From a virus: a DNA stretch of 23,391 nucleotides. Below are positions 14,961 through 22,378 of the stretch, one piece after another. Location: IMG/VR virus record IMGVR_UViG_3300028393_000344, positions 1-23,391 of that record; one strand, 5' to 3'. The notes beneath the pieces are model-generated. The model was given only the letters and a program-made list of their open reading frames with translations. It was not told where the DNA came from and did no database searches. Numbering within the stretch: position 1 is the first letter of the stretch; each line of letters starts with the position of its first letter. The position numbers and the translations under genes were made by a program.

Positions 14961-15637
14961 TGTCCGAACTTAACATAACCAATATCCCCGCGCCTCGGGT
15001 GCCGTTCGTTGACGAGCGCACCGGACTAATGGCGCGGGAATGGTATCGGTTTTTTCTCAATATGTTTGTCTTGACCGGCAGCGGTAGCAACGCGACCACG
15101 CTTGACGAACTGCAATTGGGGCCACCTAGCCAACCCGTTAGCAACGCCGGCAGCGGCACCGTAACTAACGTGTCTGTGGTGTCAGCCAATGGCTTTGCGG
15201 GCACCGTAGCCACCGACACCACCACACCGGCGATCACGCTCTCGACAACCGTCACCGGCGTGCTGAAGGGTGATGGCACGGCGATCTCGGCGGCGGTTGC
15301 CAATACCGATTACGTTCCGTTGTCTACCGTCCTGACCAAAACCGCCGACTACACGATCACGGGAACGGACACATGGATTATCAACAACAAGACGGGTTCG
15401 ACGTTCACGTTGACTTTCCCCGCCGCGTCAGCTTGGCCTGGTCGGTATATCACGGTCAAGAACATGCAGGCGCAAACGGTGGTGTCGGCAACCAGCAACA
15501 TTGTGCCTATCGACAGCACAACCGCCGGAACGGCTATCCTGCTCAATAAAATAGGCAACTGGGCAACACTGGTGTCCGACGGCACTAATTGGGTCATTAT
15601 GCAAGCCGCGCCGAACAACATCCTACTTCTGGAATAG
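14960..15637 (+). CDS. Beta-rich tail protein in the tail-needle position
   Basis: A 225-residue protein, similar in length to P22 gp26 (233) and in the same place after the gp10-like gene. The N-terminus NIPAPRVPFVDERTGLMARE, followed by WYRFFLNMFVLTG, is a conserved segment likely to dock on the tail hub. A fibre-like repeat follows (GTVTNVSVVSANGFAGTVAT, then AITLSTTVTGVLKGDGTAIS), ending in a C-terminal beta domain with FTLTFPAASAWPGRYITVKN. Unlike gp26 it has no long coiled coil. It may be the plug, a short tail fibre, or both; position alone favours a tail-tip role. Confidence 0.8.
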   Translation: MSELNITNIPAPRVPFVDERTGLMAREWYRFFLNMFVLTGSGSNATTLDELQLGPPSQPVSNAGSGTVTNVSVVSANGFAGTVATDTTTPAITLSTTVTGVLKGDGTAISAAVANTDYVPLSTVLTKTADYTITGTDTWIINNKTGSTFTLTFPAASAWPGRYITVKNMQAQTVVSATSNIVPIDSTTAGTAILLNKIGNWATLVSDGTNWVIMQAAPNNILLLE

Positions 15638-15640
15638 GTC

Positions 15641-15976
15641 ATGACCGTTACCGTAAAAGTGCTGATACCCGCCAAGACTGCCGAGTCGATCCAGACCACG
15701 CAGTATACGGCGTCGAACGTCACCACAATTATAGACAAGTTCACCGCCACCAACTACAGTGCCAGCCCGGCGGCGTTGAGCGTCAATATAGTCACCTCGG
15801 GCGACACGACGGGCAACCAGAACCTGATTACCAAGACCAAGACGCTAGCGGCTGCGGAGGTATATACTTTCCCTGAGATTGTCGGCCAGGTGCTGGTAGC
15901 CGGCGGGTTTATCTCCACCATCGCGGGTGCGGCCAGCGCGATCAACATTCGCGCTTCAGGGCGGGAGGTGTCGTAG
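15641..15976 (+). CDS. Small beta-rich virion protein
   Basis: A 111-residue protein, MTVTVKVLIPAKTAESIQTT through SAINIRASGREVS. Alternating Val/Thr/Ile/Ala with FTATNYSASPAALSVNIV suggests an immunoglobulin-like beta sandwich, a fold frequent in small capsid or tail decoration proteins. No specific function is known to me. It is three bases after the previous gene, with its stop overlapping the next GTG (TAGTG), so it belongs to the tail operon. Confidence 0.74.
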   Translation: MTVTVKVLIPAKTAESIQTTQYTASNVTTIIDKFTATNYSASPAALSVNIVTSGDTTGNQNLITKTKTLAAAEVYTFPEIVGQVLVAGGFISTIAGAASAINIRASGREVS

Positions 15977-16407
15977 TGGAAGCCGTAGCCAAACATGACG
16001 GTATGCAACAGCGCGTAGAAAAACTACAGTTTGAGGTTTCAAAGCTGCCGCAATACGAACCGCAAACAAAACATACTTTTCACGGGGGCATGTATTGCCG
16101 TGAAGTTTGGCGACCGGCGGGCGTTTTAGTTATTGGAAAAGTTCATAAAAAAGAACATTTTTACGTCGTCATGTATGGCACGGTAAGCGTAACAACGGAT
16201 GACGGTGTGCGGAGTATTACAGGCCCTTGCGTATTGAGCAGTATGCCCGGAACAAAACGCGCCGTGTATGCCGAAACAGATGCCCTTTGCGTAACCTTCC
16301 ATCGCACGGATTCAGCTACCATTGAGGACGCCGAAACGGAATTGGTAGAAACCGACCCAAATACAATGTATTTGGCAGGAAATACTGTTAAAGGAGTTTT
16401 ACCATGA
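15976..16407 (+). CDS. Cupin-fold phage protein
   Basis: A 143-residue protein with a single cupin-like barrel: TFHGGMYCREVWRPAGVLVI, then GKVHKKEHFYVVMYGTVSVT (residues 54-73), and a late strand with VTFHR. His57, Glu60, His61 and His109 are the plausible metal ligands, arranged like cupin motifs 1 and 2 though spaced H-x3-H rather than H-x-H. Such cupins occur in phage structural cassettes, as I recall, but no substrate is known. It sits between tail and ejection genes, with a GTG start overlapping the previous stop and an ATGA overlap at its end. Enzyme and purely structural roles are both possible. Confidence 0.8.
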   Translation: MEAVAKHDGMQQRVEKLQFEVSKLPQYEPQTKHTFHGGMYCREVWRPAGVLVIGKVHKKEHFYVVMYGTVSVTTDDGVRSITGPCVLSSMPGTKRAVYAETDALCVTFHRTDSATIEDAETELVETDPNTMYLAGNTVKGVLP

Positions 16408-17153
16408 CTTTTTGGGTTGCAGGAGCTGTAGTAGGCACCGGTGTAGTTGGCGGGTATTTAGGTAATAAAGCCGCCGAAAATGCGGCAGACAAATCGGCGC
16501 AGGCGGCTGCTGCGGCGGTTGCCGAGCAGCGCCGCCAGTTCGATATTAACCAAGCCAACCAAGCACCGTATCTTGCTGCAGGCACCGGCGCGGTCAATCG
16601 GTTAGGTGCTGGCGTAATGGCCGGCGGTGAGTTTGGTGATGCTACACCGTTTAATTTCCAATACGACCAAAACTCTGACCCCGGCACCGCGTTTCGTATG
16701 TCGGAAGGTGTCAAGGCGTTGGACCGTAGTGCGGCCAGCCGTGGCGGTCTGTTGTCGGGTGCAACGCTCAAGGGTGTGCAACGTTACGGGCAAGACCTGG
16801 GTAGCCAAGAATACCAAAACGCGTTTAACCGCTACCTGACCGGTTTCAACGCCAACACGGGTGAGCGCAATGCGCTTTTCAACCGTATTTCGGGTGTGGC
16901 TGGAACGGGACAAGCGGCGGCTAATCAAGTTGGCGCGGCGGGCGCCAACATGGCGGGTAATATTGGCAACACCTATATGAACGACGCCGCCAACCAAGGC
17001 AACGCGGGGATGGCCGGCGCGGGGATGCGTATGTCGGCGTTTAGCGGCGGCGCCAATGCGCTAGGCCGGTTCTACGGTAATTATGGCCGGAACCCCACAA
17101 CCCCCACAACCCCCGCTTCCGGCGCTCCACCCCTTACCGATCTATACGCATAG
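16404..17153 (+). CDS. DNA ejection/transfer protein, P22 gp7-like
   Basis: A 249-residue Ala/Gly/Asn-rich protein (P22 gp7: 229). A glycine-zipper hydrophobic segment lies at the N-terminus (VAGAVVGTGVVGGYLG), followed by the helix AAAVAEQRRQFDINQANQAP and the conserved core GGLLSGATLKGVQRYGQDLG with EYQNAFNRYL. Related proteins are annotated as DNA transfer proteins in podoviruses; they leave the virion and help carry DNA across the Gram-negative envelope. It is the first of three genes matching the P22 order 7-20-16. The ATG overlaps the cupin stop (ATGA). Confidence 0.83.
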   Translation: MTFWVAGAVVGTGVVGGYLGNKAAENAADKSAQAAAAAVAEQRRQFDINQANQAPYLAAGTGAVNRLGAGVMAGGEFGDATPFNFQYDQNSDPGTAFRMSEGVKALDRSAASRGGLLSGATLKGVQRYGQDLGSQEYQNAFNRYLTGFNANTGERNALFNRISGVAGTGQAAANQVGAAGANMAGNIGNTYMNDAANQGNAGMAGAGMRMSAFSGGANALGRFYGNYGRNPTTPTTPASGAPPLTDLYA

Positions 17154-17164
17154 AAAGTTAAATC

Positions 17165-18751
17165 ATGGCCGAACTTAATTTTGGACTACTGACCCCGCCC
17201 GGCTCGCAGTCGATTGGCAATGCGTTTGTGTCGGGTATGGATCAAGCGGCGGTGGCTCGGGCGCAGGAGAACCAGAACGCGTTGGCTCAATATCAGTTAT
17301 CAGCAGCGAAACGCACCGATCAAACGCAAGACACGATCAATAGGGCGTATCAAGGCGCCATTGGCCCGGATGGAACACTTGACTACGGCGCTGTCCGCCG
17401 CGCGCTGGCGGCGGGGGGCGCTGGTTCGGCGATCCCAAAACTAGAATCTGAACGGGCCACTGCGGAACATCTAGCCGCACGGACGGCAGCTAGTAAAGCA
17501 TCCACAAATAAAACAAACTATGAATTAACGCACGAAAGAACTAACCGGGCAATTCTTGACATTGCTGATTTGCCTGACGCTGCGACTGCCGTAGCCTCTA
17601 TTGACCGGCATCTTGCGGCTGGCGATATTGACGAACCTAAAGCAAATGCGTTGAAAGCTAAGTTAGGCGATCCAACAACATTTTTAGCGGGGCGAAAAGA
17701 AATACTGCGCGGGATGTTAGCCGCCAAAGATCGGTTGGCGCAAGACAATGTATCGACTAAAGATACTGATATGGGTGGCTATATATCAAGACAAAAATAC
17801 GACGCGCAAGGCACACCCGTTGGCGATCCGATTATGCTACCTAAGACTGCCGCGCCGAGCACCGAAGCGGCAATGCTATCAGCGACCGTAAGATTTAACC
17901 CTGAAAGAGGGCAATTTGAAAATATCGCACCTAGAGGCGGTATGTCACTGCGCCAGCCAGTGCCGGCCGGAGCACCCCTAGCAGCGCCGGGTAACGCAAT
18001 GGTTGCGCCACCCGCGCCACTAGCGGCGCCAGTTAACTCAATGATTTCACGTCCGGCCGCAACAGCGCCGGGTGGTGCGACTACGGATACAAGAGGGTAT
18101 TCGCCTCGGATGTTGCGAGAAATAGAAATGGAAAGGGTTAAATCTTTAACGCCAAAATTTGACGTTTCCGCTGGTGGGTTTGTGTATCCGCCGTCAGCAG
18201 AAAATCCAGAAGGGAAATTTGTTCCTGTTTCTGGAATTGAAGGAAAACCTCTTACTGAGTCACAAGGAAATGCAACAGCTTATGGCTTAAGAATGAAAGA
18301 ATCCGAAGCAATTTTACAAGATTTAGCTAATCCAAAAACTGGAAAAGGAACCTTACGAGGCGCTAACGTTGAATCAATTCCTTTTGTTGGTGAATCGGTA
18401 GGAAAAGTATTGCCAAATTTTCTTGGTGGAACTAGCGAACAACAACAACAAGTAAATCAAGCAAAAAGTAATTTTATAACTGCTGTTCTTAGAAAAGAAT
18501 CGGGCGCTGTAATTAGTGATTCTGAATTTGCTCGGGAAGATAATAAATATTTTCCGCAATTAAATGATAGTCCAAAAGTTATTGAACAAAAAGCAAATGC
18601 CAGAAAGTTAGCCATTCAAGCAATGAAATTTCAAGCTGGGTCAGGCGCTAAAGAAATTGATAAATACGTGCCAAGTGTATCTTCAAAAAAAGAAACACCT
18701 AATCTATCTGAACCACCGCCTGGAGCAGTAAGGCCGCGGGGGAGTAGGTAA
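17165..18751 (+). CDS. DNA ejection protein, P22 gp20-position
   Basis: A 528-residue, mainly helical protein in the second of three ejection slots. The N-terminal ~120 residues are polar helices rich in Ala/Gln/Arg. Residues ~259-308 form a Pro/Ala-rich linker. The C-terminal half contains ITAVLRKESGAVISDSEF (~438-455) and YFPQ, a motif I recall from conserved virion proteins of many podoviruses. Base composition changes within the gene: the linker DNA is GC-rich, while the part after ~18100 is markedly A/T-rich. No catalytic motif (transglycosylase or protease) is visible. ATG 17165 has GAAAG upstream; the stop overlaps the next ATG. Confidence 0.78.
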   Translation: MAELNFGLLTPPGSQSIGNAFVSGMDQAAVARAQENQNALAQYQLSAAKRTDQTQDTINRAYQGAIGPDGTLDYGAVRRALAAGGAGSAIPKLESERATAEHLAARTAASKASTNKTNYELTHERTNRAILDIADLPDAATAVASIDRHLAAGDIDEPKANALKAKLGDPTTFLAGRKEILRGMLAAKDRLAQDNVSTKDTDMGGYISRQKYDAQGTPVGDPIMLPKTAAPSTEAAMLSATVRFNPERGQFENIAPRGGMSLRQPVPAGAPLAAPGNAMVAPPAPLAAPVNSMISRPAATAPGGATTDTRGYSPRMLREIEMERVKSLTPKFDVSAGGFVYPPSAENPEGKFVPVSGIEGKPLTESQGNATAYGLRMKESEAILQDLANPKTGKGTLRGANVESIPFVGESVGKVLPNFLGGTSEQQQQVNQAKSNFITAVLRKESGAVISDSEFAREDNKYFPQLNDSPKVIEQKANARKLAIQAMKFQAGSGAKEIDKYVPSVSSKKETPNLSEPPPGAVRPRGSR

Positions 18752-20592
18752 TGGCTACAAAACCTTACGAAGTTGATGTTGGCGGCGTAACGTATGACGT
18801 TGACGCACCAGATGAAGCCACGGCGTGGCGTTGGGCTAATATTGAGCACAACAAACCTGAAAACAGAATACCCGGTGCAATACCTCAACCAAAACCTCCG
18901 CAAACTTCTTTCTGGCGGGGCGACCCAAACAAAAGCATATTGGGAAATATCGCTCAGGCGGGTTCTGATGTTGGATCGTTAATGTCAGAGGTTCCAATTT
19001 CTTTGGCTACAGGCGCTGCAAGCGGAATAATTGCCCCGTTAACCGCATTTGCAACACGCTTAACTGGCGGTGATGAATATCAGGCCGACAAAGCGCTTAA
19101 AGAGGCTTTGCAACGATATACATACCAGCCTCGCAATGAGATGGCTCAGAATGCTGTTTCTGCTATTGGCGAAACACTAGCACCACTTGTTGGCGTTCCA
19201 ATTCCTACGTTAAACGCATTGGGAAGAACAGCACCAGCCGCGGTAAACGCTTTAAAAGCCAGGGCTACAACCGCGGCACCAGAAATAACCAATATGCTGC
19301 GCCGCCCTGCTAGTGAAACAATGGTTGGCATGGGCGCTGCATCAACAGAATTGCCTATGCAACGGCAAACTATGGCCGAAAGCGCAAGAATACCTTTGAA
19401 AATGAGTAAAGGACAATTAACAAGAGATTTAGAGCAACAACAGTTTGAGCATGAAACAGGAAAAACATATCCGAGCGCGGAAGGAAAACCGCTATTGCTT
19501 CAACAACAAAAGCTAAACGAAGATTTCCTGCGTAATTTTGATGCGTCTGCTGAAGCTATGGGCGGGGAGATTTTTGGGGAAACACAACTTGTCCCTATAG
19601 GAAAGGTTGTAGATGCGCCGTTAGTAAAACGGTTTAAGGAAGCAAAAGCAGAAGTAAAAAGACTTTACGATGCCGCCGATACCGCTGGTGAAACGCAAGA
19701 ACAAGTTAGCATAAACCCGTTAATTAAATATATTGCTGATCACGAAACAGAAATAGCAACCAACAATGCTCCGGTTCTTGCAAACCTAAAAATGCAACTT
19801 GCAAAATTAGGCAATCCAGATACGTTATCAATTTATGATTCTGAACAATTAAGAAAAAGTGCAAATAAAATATCGTTTCCCGGTAGCGGTGTAAATGAGG
19901 TTTATATGGGCGAATTGCGACCTTTATTTGAGGGAATTACAGAAGGTAAAGGCGGCGATTTTTATAAAGCAGCAAGAGCAGAAAATACTAAATTTGCCAA
20001 CGAATTTAAAGACCACGCAATAATTTCTAAGTTGTTGCGTAACAAACCCGGCACAAAAGACAGAGCCGTTGCGTTTGAAGATATTTATAAACACGTTGTT
20101 CACAGTGGTAGTGCTGATGATTTAAAACTTGTTCAAGATACTTTATTAAAAGCCGGTGATGAAGGAGAGTTTGCATGGAATCAGATACGCGCTCAAGCGG
20201 CTAATGAATTAAAAGAACGGGCAATGTCTAACATTAGCAAAGACGCGGCTGGCAATCCAATACCTAACGCAAAAGCGTTGAGGACTGCAACGGCACAATT
20301 AGATAGAGATGGAAAACTTGATTTGTTATTTGGCAAAGACGAAGCTAAACGAGTCAGGGAGCTTGTGCAACTTGGAGGCGATATCTATTCTACAGTGCCT
20401 GGAACAATTAGCCCCGGCACAGCCAGTGTGCTTATTAGATCGCTGGATGCAATAGCTAAAAACGCTGTGATTAGTAGAATTCCAGTTGTGCGCTCTGTTG
20501 CAAGTGGTGTTGCAGAAATGGCTTCAAAAAAAGCTAGAGAAAAAAGAGTTGGCGAGGCCATTAATTACAACGCTTTAGCGCCAAAAAAATAA
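18751..20592 (+). CDS. DNA ejection protein, P22 gp16-position
   Basis: A 613-residue protein in the third ejection slot; P22 gp16 has about 609 residues. The N-terminus YEVDVGGVTYDVDAPDEATA, followed by WRWAN, is a small domain seen at the start of several large phage virion proteins. Then come amphipathic/hydrophobic segments (ISLATGAASGIIAPLTAFAT), a long helical middle, and a C-terminus with LFGKDEAKRVRELVQLGGDI and a basic tail (SKKARE). This fits an ejected, membrane-interacting protein. The gene is A/T-rich compared with the rest of the window. ATG 18751 is preceded by GGGGGAG and overlaps the previous stop. Function is inferred from place and length. Confidence 0.76.
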   Translation: MATKPYEVDVGGVTYDVDAPDEATAWRWANIEHNKPENRIPGAIPQPKPPQTSFWRGDPNKSILGNIAQAGSDVGSLMSEVPISLATGAASGIIAPLTAFATRLTGGDEYQADKALKEALQRYTYQPRNEMAQNAVSAIGETLAPLVGVPIPTLNALGRTAPAAVNALKARATTAAPEITNMLRRPASETMVGMGAASTELPMQRQTMAESARIPLKMSKGQLTRDLEQQQFEHETGKTYPSAEGKPLLLQQQKLNEDFLRNFDASAEAMGGEIFGETQLVPIGKVVDAPLVKRFKEAKAEVKRLYDAADTAGETQEQVSINPLIKYIADHETEIATNNAPVLANLKMQLAKLGNPDTLSIYDSEQLRKSANKISFPGSGVNEVYMGELRPLFEGITEGKGGDFYKAARAENTKFANEFKDHAIISKLLRNKPGTKDRAVAFEDIYKHVVHSGSADDLKLVQDTLLKAGDEGEFAWNQIRAQAANELKERAMSNISKDAAGNPIPNAKALRTATAQLDRDGKLDLLFGKDEAKRVRELVQLGGDIYSTVPGTISPGTASVLIRSLDAIAKNAVISRIPVVRSVASGVAEMASKKAREKRVGEAINYNALAPKK

Positions 20593-20679
20593 TTGCTTCA
20601 TTGCTCTGTTGCCCGATCAGCGATTCCAAAACGCTCTTGCTCAGTAGTCTAAACCCCAACCGCAAAAAGAATATTACCA

Positions 20680-20913
20680 ATGGAAAACCAGCACCTAATA
20701 AACGCTTTACTCGGCGGCGGCTTTACCGTCCTTGGCTGGTTTGCGCGGGAACTGTGGGCGGCGGTCAAAGAGTTAAAGGCCGATCTTGGCAAGCTGCGCG
20801 AGGACTTACCTAAAGACTACGTTATTCGGAGCGACTACCGCGAGGACATCCGGGACATTAAAACGATGTTAGCAAAGATATTTGAAAAACTTGAAAACAA
20901 GGCCGACAAATGA
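20680..20913 (+). CDS. Small membrane-anchored protein in lysis cassette
   Basis: A 77-residue protein with an N-terminal hydrophobic stretch (LINALLGGGFTVLGWFARELW, here residues 6-26) followed by a charged coiled-coil tail: ELKADLGKLREDLPKDYVIR, then DIRDIKTMLAKIFEKLENKA. Very similar small proteins stand next to endolysin genes in many phages. One membrane segment plus a helical tail would suit a holin modulator or an inner-membrane spanin-like protein; neither is proven. A longer overlapping frame from 20601 in another register has no family features. The 3' end overlaps the next gene (ATGA). Confidence 0.78.
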   Translation: MENQHLINALLGGGFTVLGWFARELWAAVKELKADLGKLREDLPKDYVIRSDYREDIRDIKTMLAKIFEKLENKADK

Positions 20914-21455
20914 TTAAGCTATTTGCGTTGCTCATATTCTCAACCGCTGTTACTGCGGCTCCAAACCTTGTCATCTGCCAAGGGCGTTACGCCCTGTGTG
21001 CATCCAGCCCAACTACGCTAACGGGAAAAACCATTGTAATTAATGGCACGACATTCAAAGAAGGAATATCTGTGTGTCCTGTTTTGAGTGGTAAAGCTAT
21101 TGGAGATAATAATCTGATGGGTTCCTGCAAACCACCGCGTGGTGAGAACACAGTCTGGTCGTTGTTTAGCTTTGAGACTACCTATCCGCAAGCACCTTCA
21201 TGGGCAGTTGTAACGGCAGTGCCTAGGACGTTTGTAACTACATCGGGAGAGGGTGGGATGGCTAATCAATGGTCTTACCCTTGCGTAGTGCGTCCCAAGA
21301 AGGTCAACGGAGCCACCATAGCCGACTGCCTTGGCCCGATTAACGAGTCACCGTGGAATGGCGATGCAATACCCGCTGGGACGAGCGTGGTTACTTCTGC
21401 GCCTGTTGGTTCAGCCTATCCGGTTGGTGGAAATATACCTGCGGGGTCTAAGTGA
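20910..21455 (+). CDS. Secreted six-cysteine protein of unknown function
   Basis: A 181-residue protein with a clear signal peptide: MIKLFALLIFSTAVTAAP, with a likely type I cleavage near residues 16-18. The mature part has six cysteines (23, 30, 56, 73, 125, 140), an even number compatible with three disulfides in the periplasm. Motifs include KTIVINGTTFKEGISVCPVL, WSYPCVVRPKKVNG and GPINESPWNG. There is no lipobox, so it is not a typical outer spanin. I recall similar proteins only from uncultured aquatic phages. Placed between a membrane protein and the holin, it might act on the envelope during lysis or block superinfection; both are inference. Confidence 0.78.
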   Translation: MIKLFALLIFSTAVTAAPNLVICQGRYALCASSPTTLTGKTIVINGTTFKEGISVCPVLSGKAIGDNNLMGSCKPPRGENTVWSLFSFETTYPQAPSWAVVTAVPRTFVTTSGEGGMANQWSYPCVVRPKKVNGATIADCLGPINESPWNGDAIPAGTSVVTSAPVGSAYPVGGNIPAGSK

Positions 21456-21940
21456 TGTTTACTCTCCTTACTACGGTTATCTCTTTCCTATCAGGTGGTG
21501 TGCCAAAACTTCTGGATTTCTTTCAAGATAAATCTGACAAAAAGCACGAGCTTGAATTGGCGCAGTTGCAGACCAGCCGTGAGATTGAGCTTAAAAAAGC
21601 AGGGCTGGAAGTTGAAGAGCGGATAGCTCATATTCAGACTGAACAGGTGCAGATCACTTCTGACGTAACGGAACGCCAAGCCCTCTACGCGCACGACATC
21701 GCTATTGGTCAGGGTGCCAGCCAGTGGGTTATCAACGCAAGGGCTATGGTGCGTCCTGCTGTTACCTACGGCATGTTTATGCTGTTTGCCTTTGTAGAAA
21801 TCTTTGGGTTTGTTTACGCGTGGAAGTCTGGGGTGGCTTTTGATATCGCTCTAGATAACCTATGGGATGCCGATACGCAGATCATCTGGGCGTCAATTGT
21901 GTCGTTCTGGTTTGGATCACAAGCTTTTAGCAAGAAATGA
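21452..21940 (+). CDS. Holin, three-TM GTA-release type
   Basis: A 162-residue protein matching the family 'holin of 3 TMs, for gene-transfer release'. An N-terminal hydrophobic segment (1-16) and VPKLLDFFQDKSDKKHELEL lead into a charged coiled coil (28-75). ALYAHDIAIGQGASQWVINA and ARAMVRPAVTYG come before TM2 (103-125), and the C-terminus has IIWASIVSFWFGSQAF as TM3. It would form the membrane lesion that lets endolysin reach the wall. Two starts are adjacent, GTG 21452 and ATG 21455; dual starts are a known control device in some holins, but here both give nearly the same protein. It overlaps the endolysin start (ATGA). Confidence 0.88.
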   Translation: MMFTLLTTVISFLSGGVPKLLDFFQDKSDKKHELELAQLQTSREIELKKAGLEVEERIAHIQTEQVQITSDVTERQALYAHDIAIGQGASQWVINARAMVRPAVTYGMFMLFAFVEIFGFVYAWKSGVAFDIALDNLWDADTQIIWASIVSFWFGSQAFSKK

Positions 21941-22377
21941 GGGTATCCGACAAAGCCATAGAGATGCTGTGCCACCATGAGGGGGTAAGACGCAAGCCCT
22001 ATCAGGACTGCATCGGCCTCTGGACTGTGGGTGTCGGACACTTAATCGGGAAGACGTTGCTACCAGAATGGAACAGAATACTCACAATGGATGAAGTCCA
22101 TGCGCTTCTTAAAGAAGACGTTGCTAGATTTGAAGTTGGGGTTCCCAGACTATGTCCTGCTGGGCTTACTGGTGGTCGTTTTGACGCACTTGTTTCCTTT
22201 ACGTTTAACACTGGGCTAGGCTGTTTACAGCGTTCCAGCATCAGGATGAAGCACAACAGGGGTGACTTTGGGGGTGCTGCCGATGCGTTTAAACTGTATA
22301 ACAAGGCTTCTGGCAAAGTGTTTCAAGGTCTGGTAACCCGTCGAAAAGACGAACGTGCCGTATATTTAGGGGCATAA
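21937..22377 (+). CDS. Endolysin, GH24 lysozyme (T4/P22 type)
   Basis: Cleaves the glycan strands of peptidoglycan (muramidase). It has 146 residues, as in P22 gp19. The catalytic triad has the T4 spacing: Glu15 in HHEG, Asp24 in PYQDC and Thr30 in LWTVGVGH (T4: 11, 20, 26). FDALVSFTFNTGLGCLQRSS and the C-terminal GLVTRRKDERAVYL are further family signatures. There is no signal peptide or SAR anchor, so export depends on the upstream holin, whose stop codon its ATG overlaps. All key residues are present. Confidence 0.95.
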   Translation: MRVSDKAIEMLCHHEGVRRKPYQDCIGLWTVGVGHLIGKTLLPEWNRILTMDEVHALLKEDVARFEVGVPRLCPAGLTGGRFDALVSFTFNTGLGCLQRSSIRMKHNRGDFGGAADAFKLYNKASGKVFQGLVTRRKDERAVYLGA

Positions 22378-22378
22378 G

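Noticed and set aside
20601-20813. 70-residue + strand frame overlapping the start of the lysis cassette
   Set aside because: It overlaps in another register with the 77-aa membrane protein, which has a clear membrane segment, coiled coil and a coupled downstream gene.
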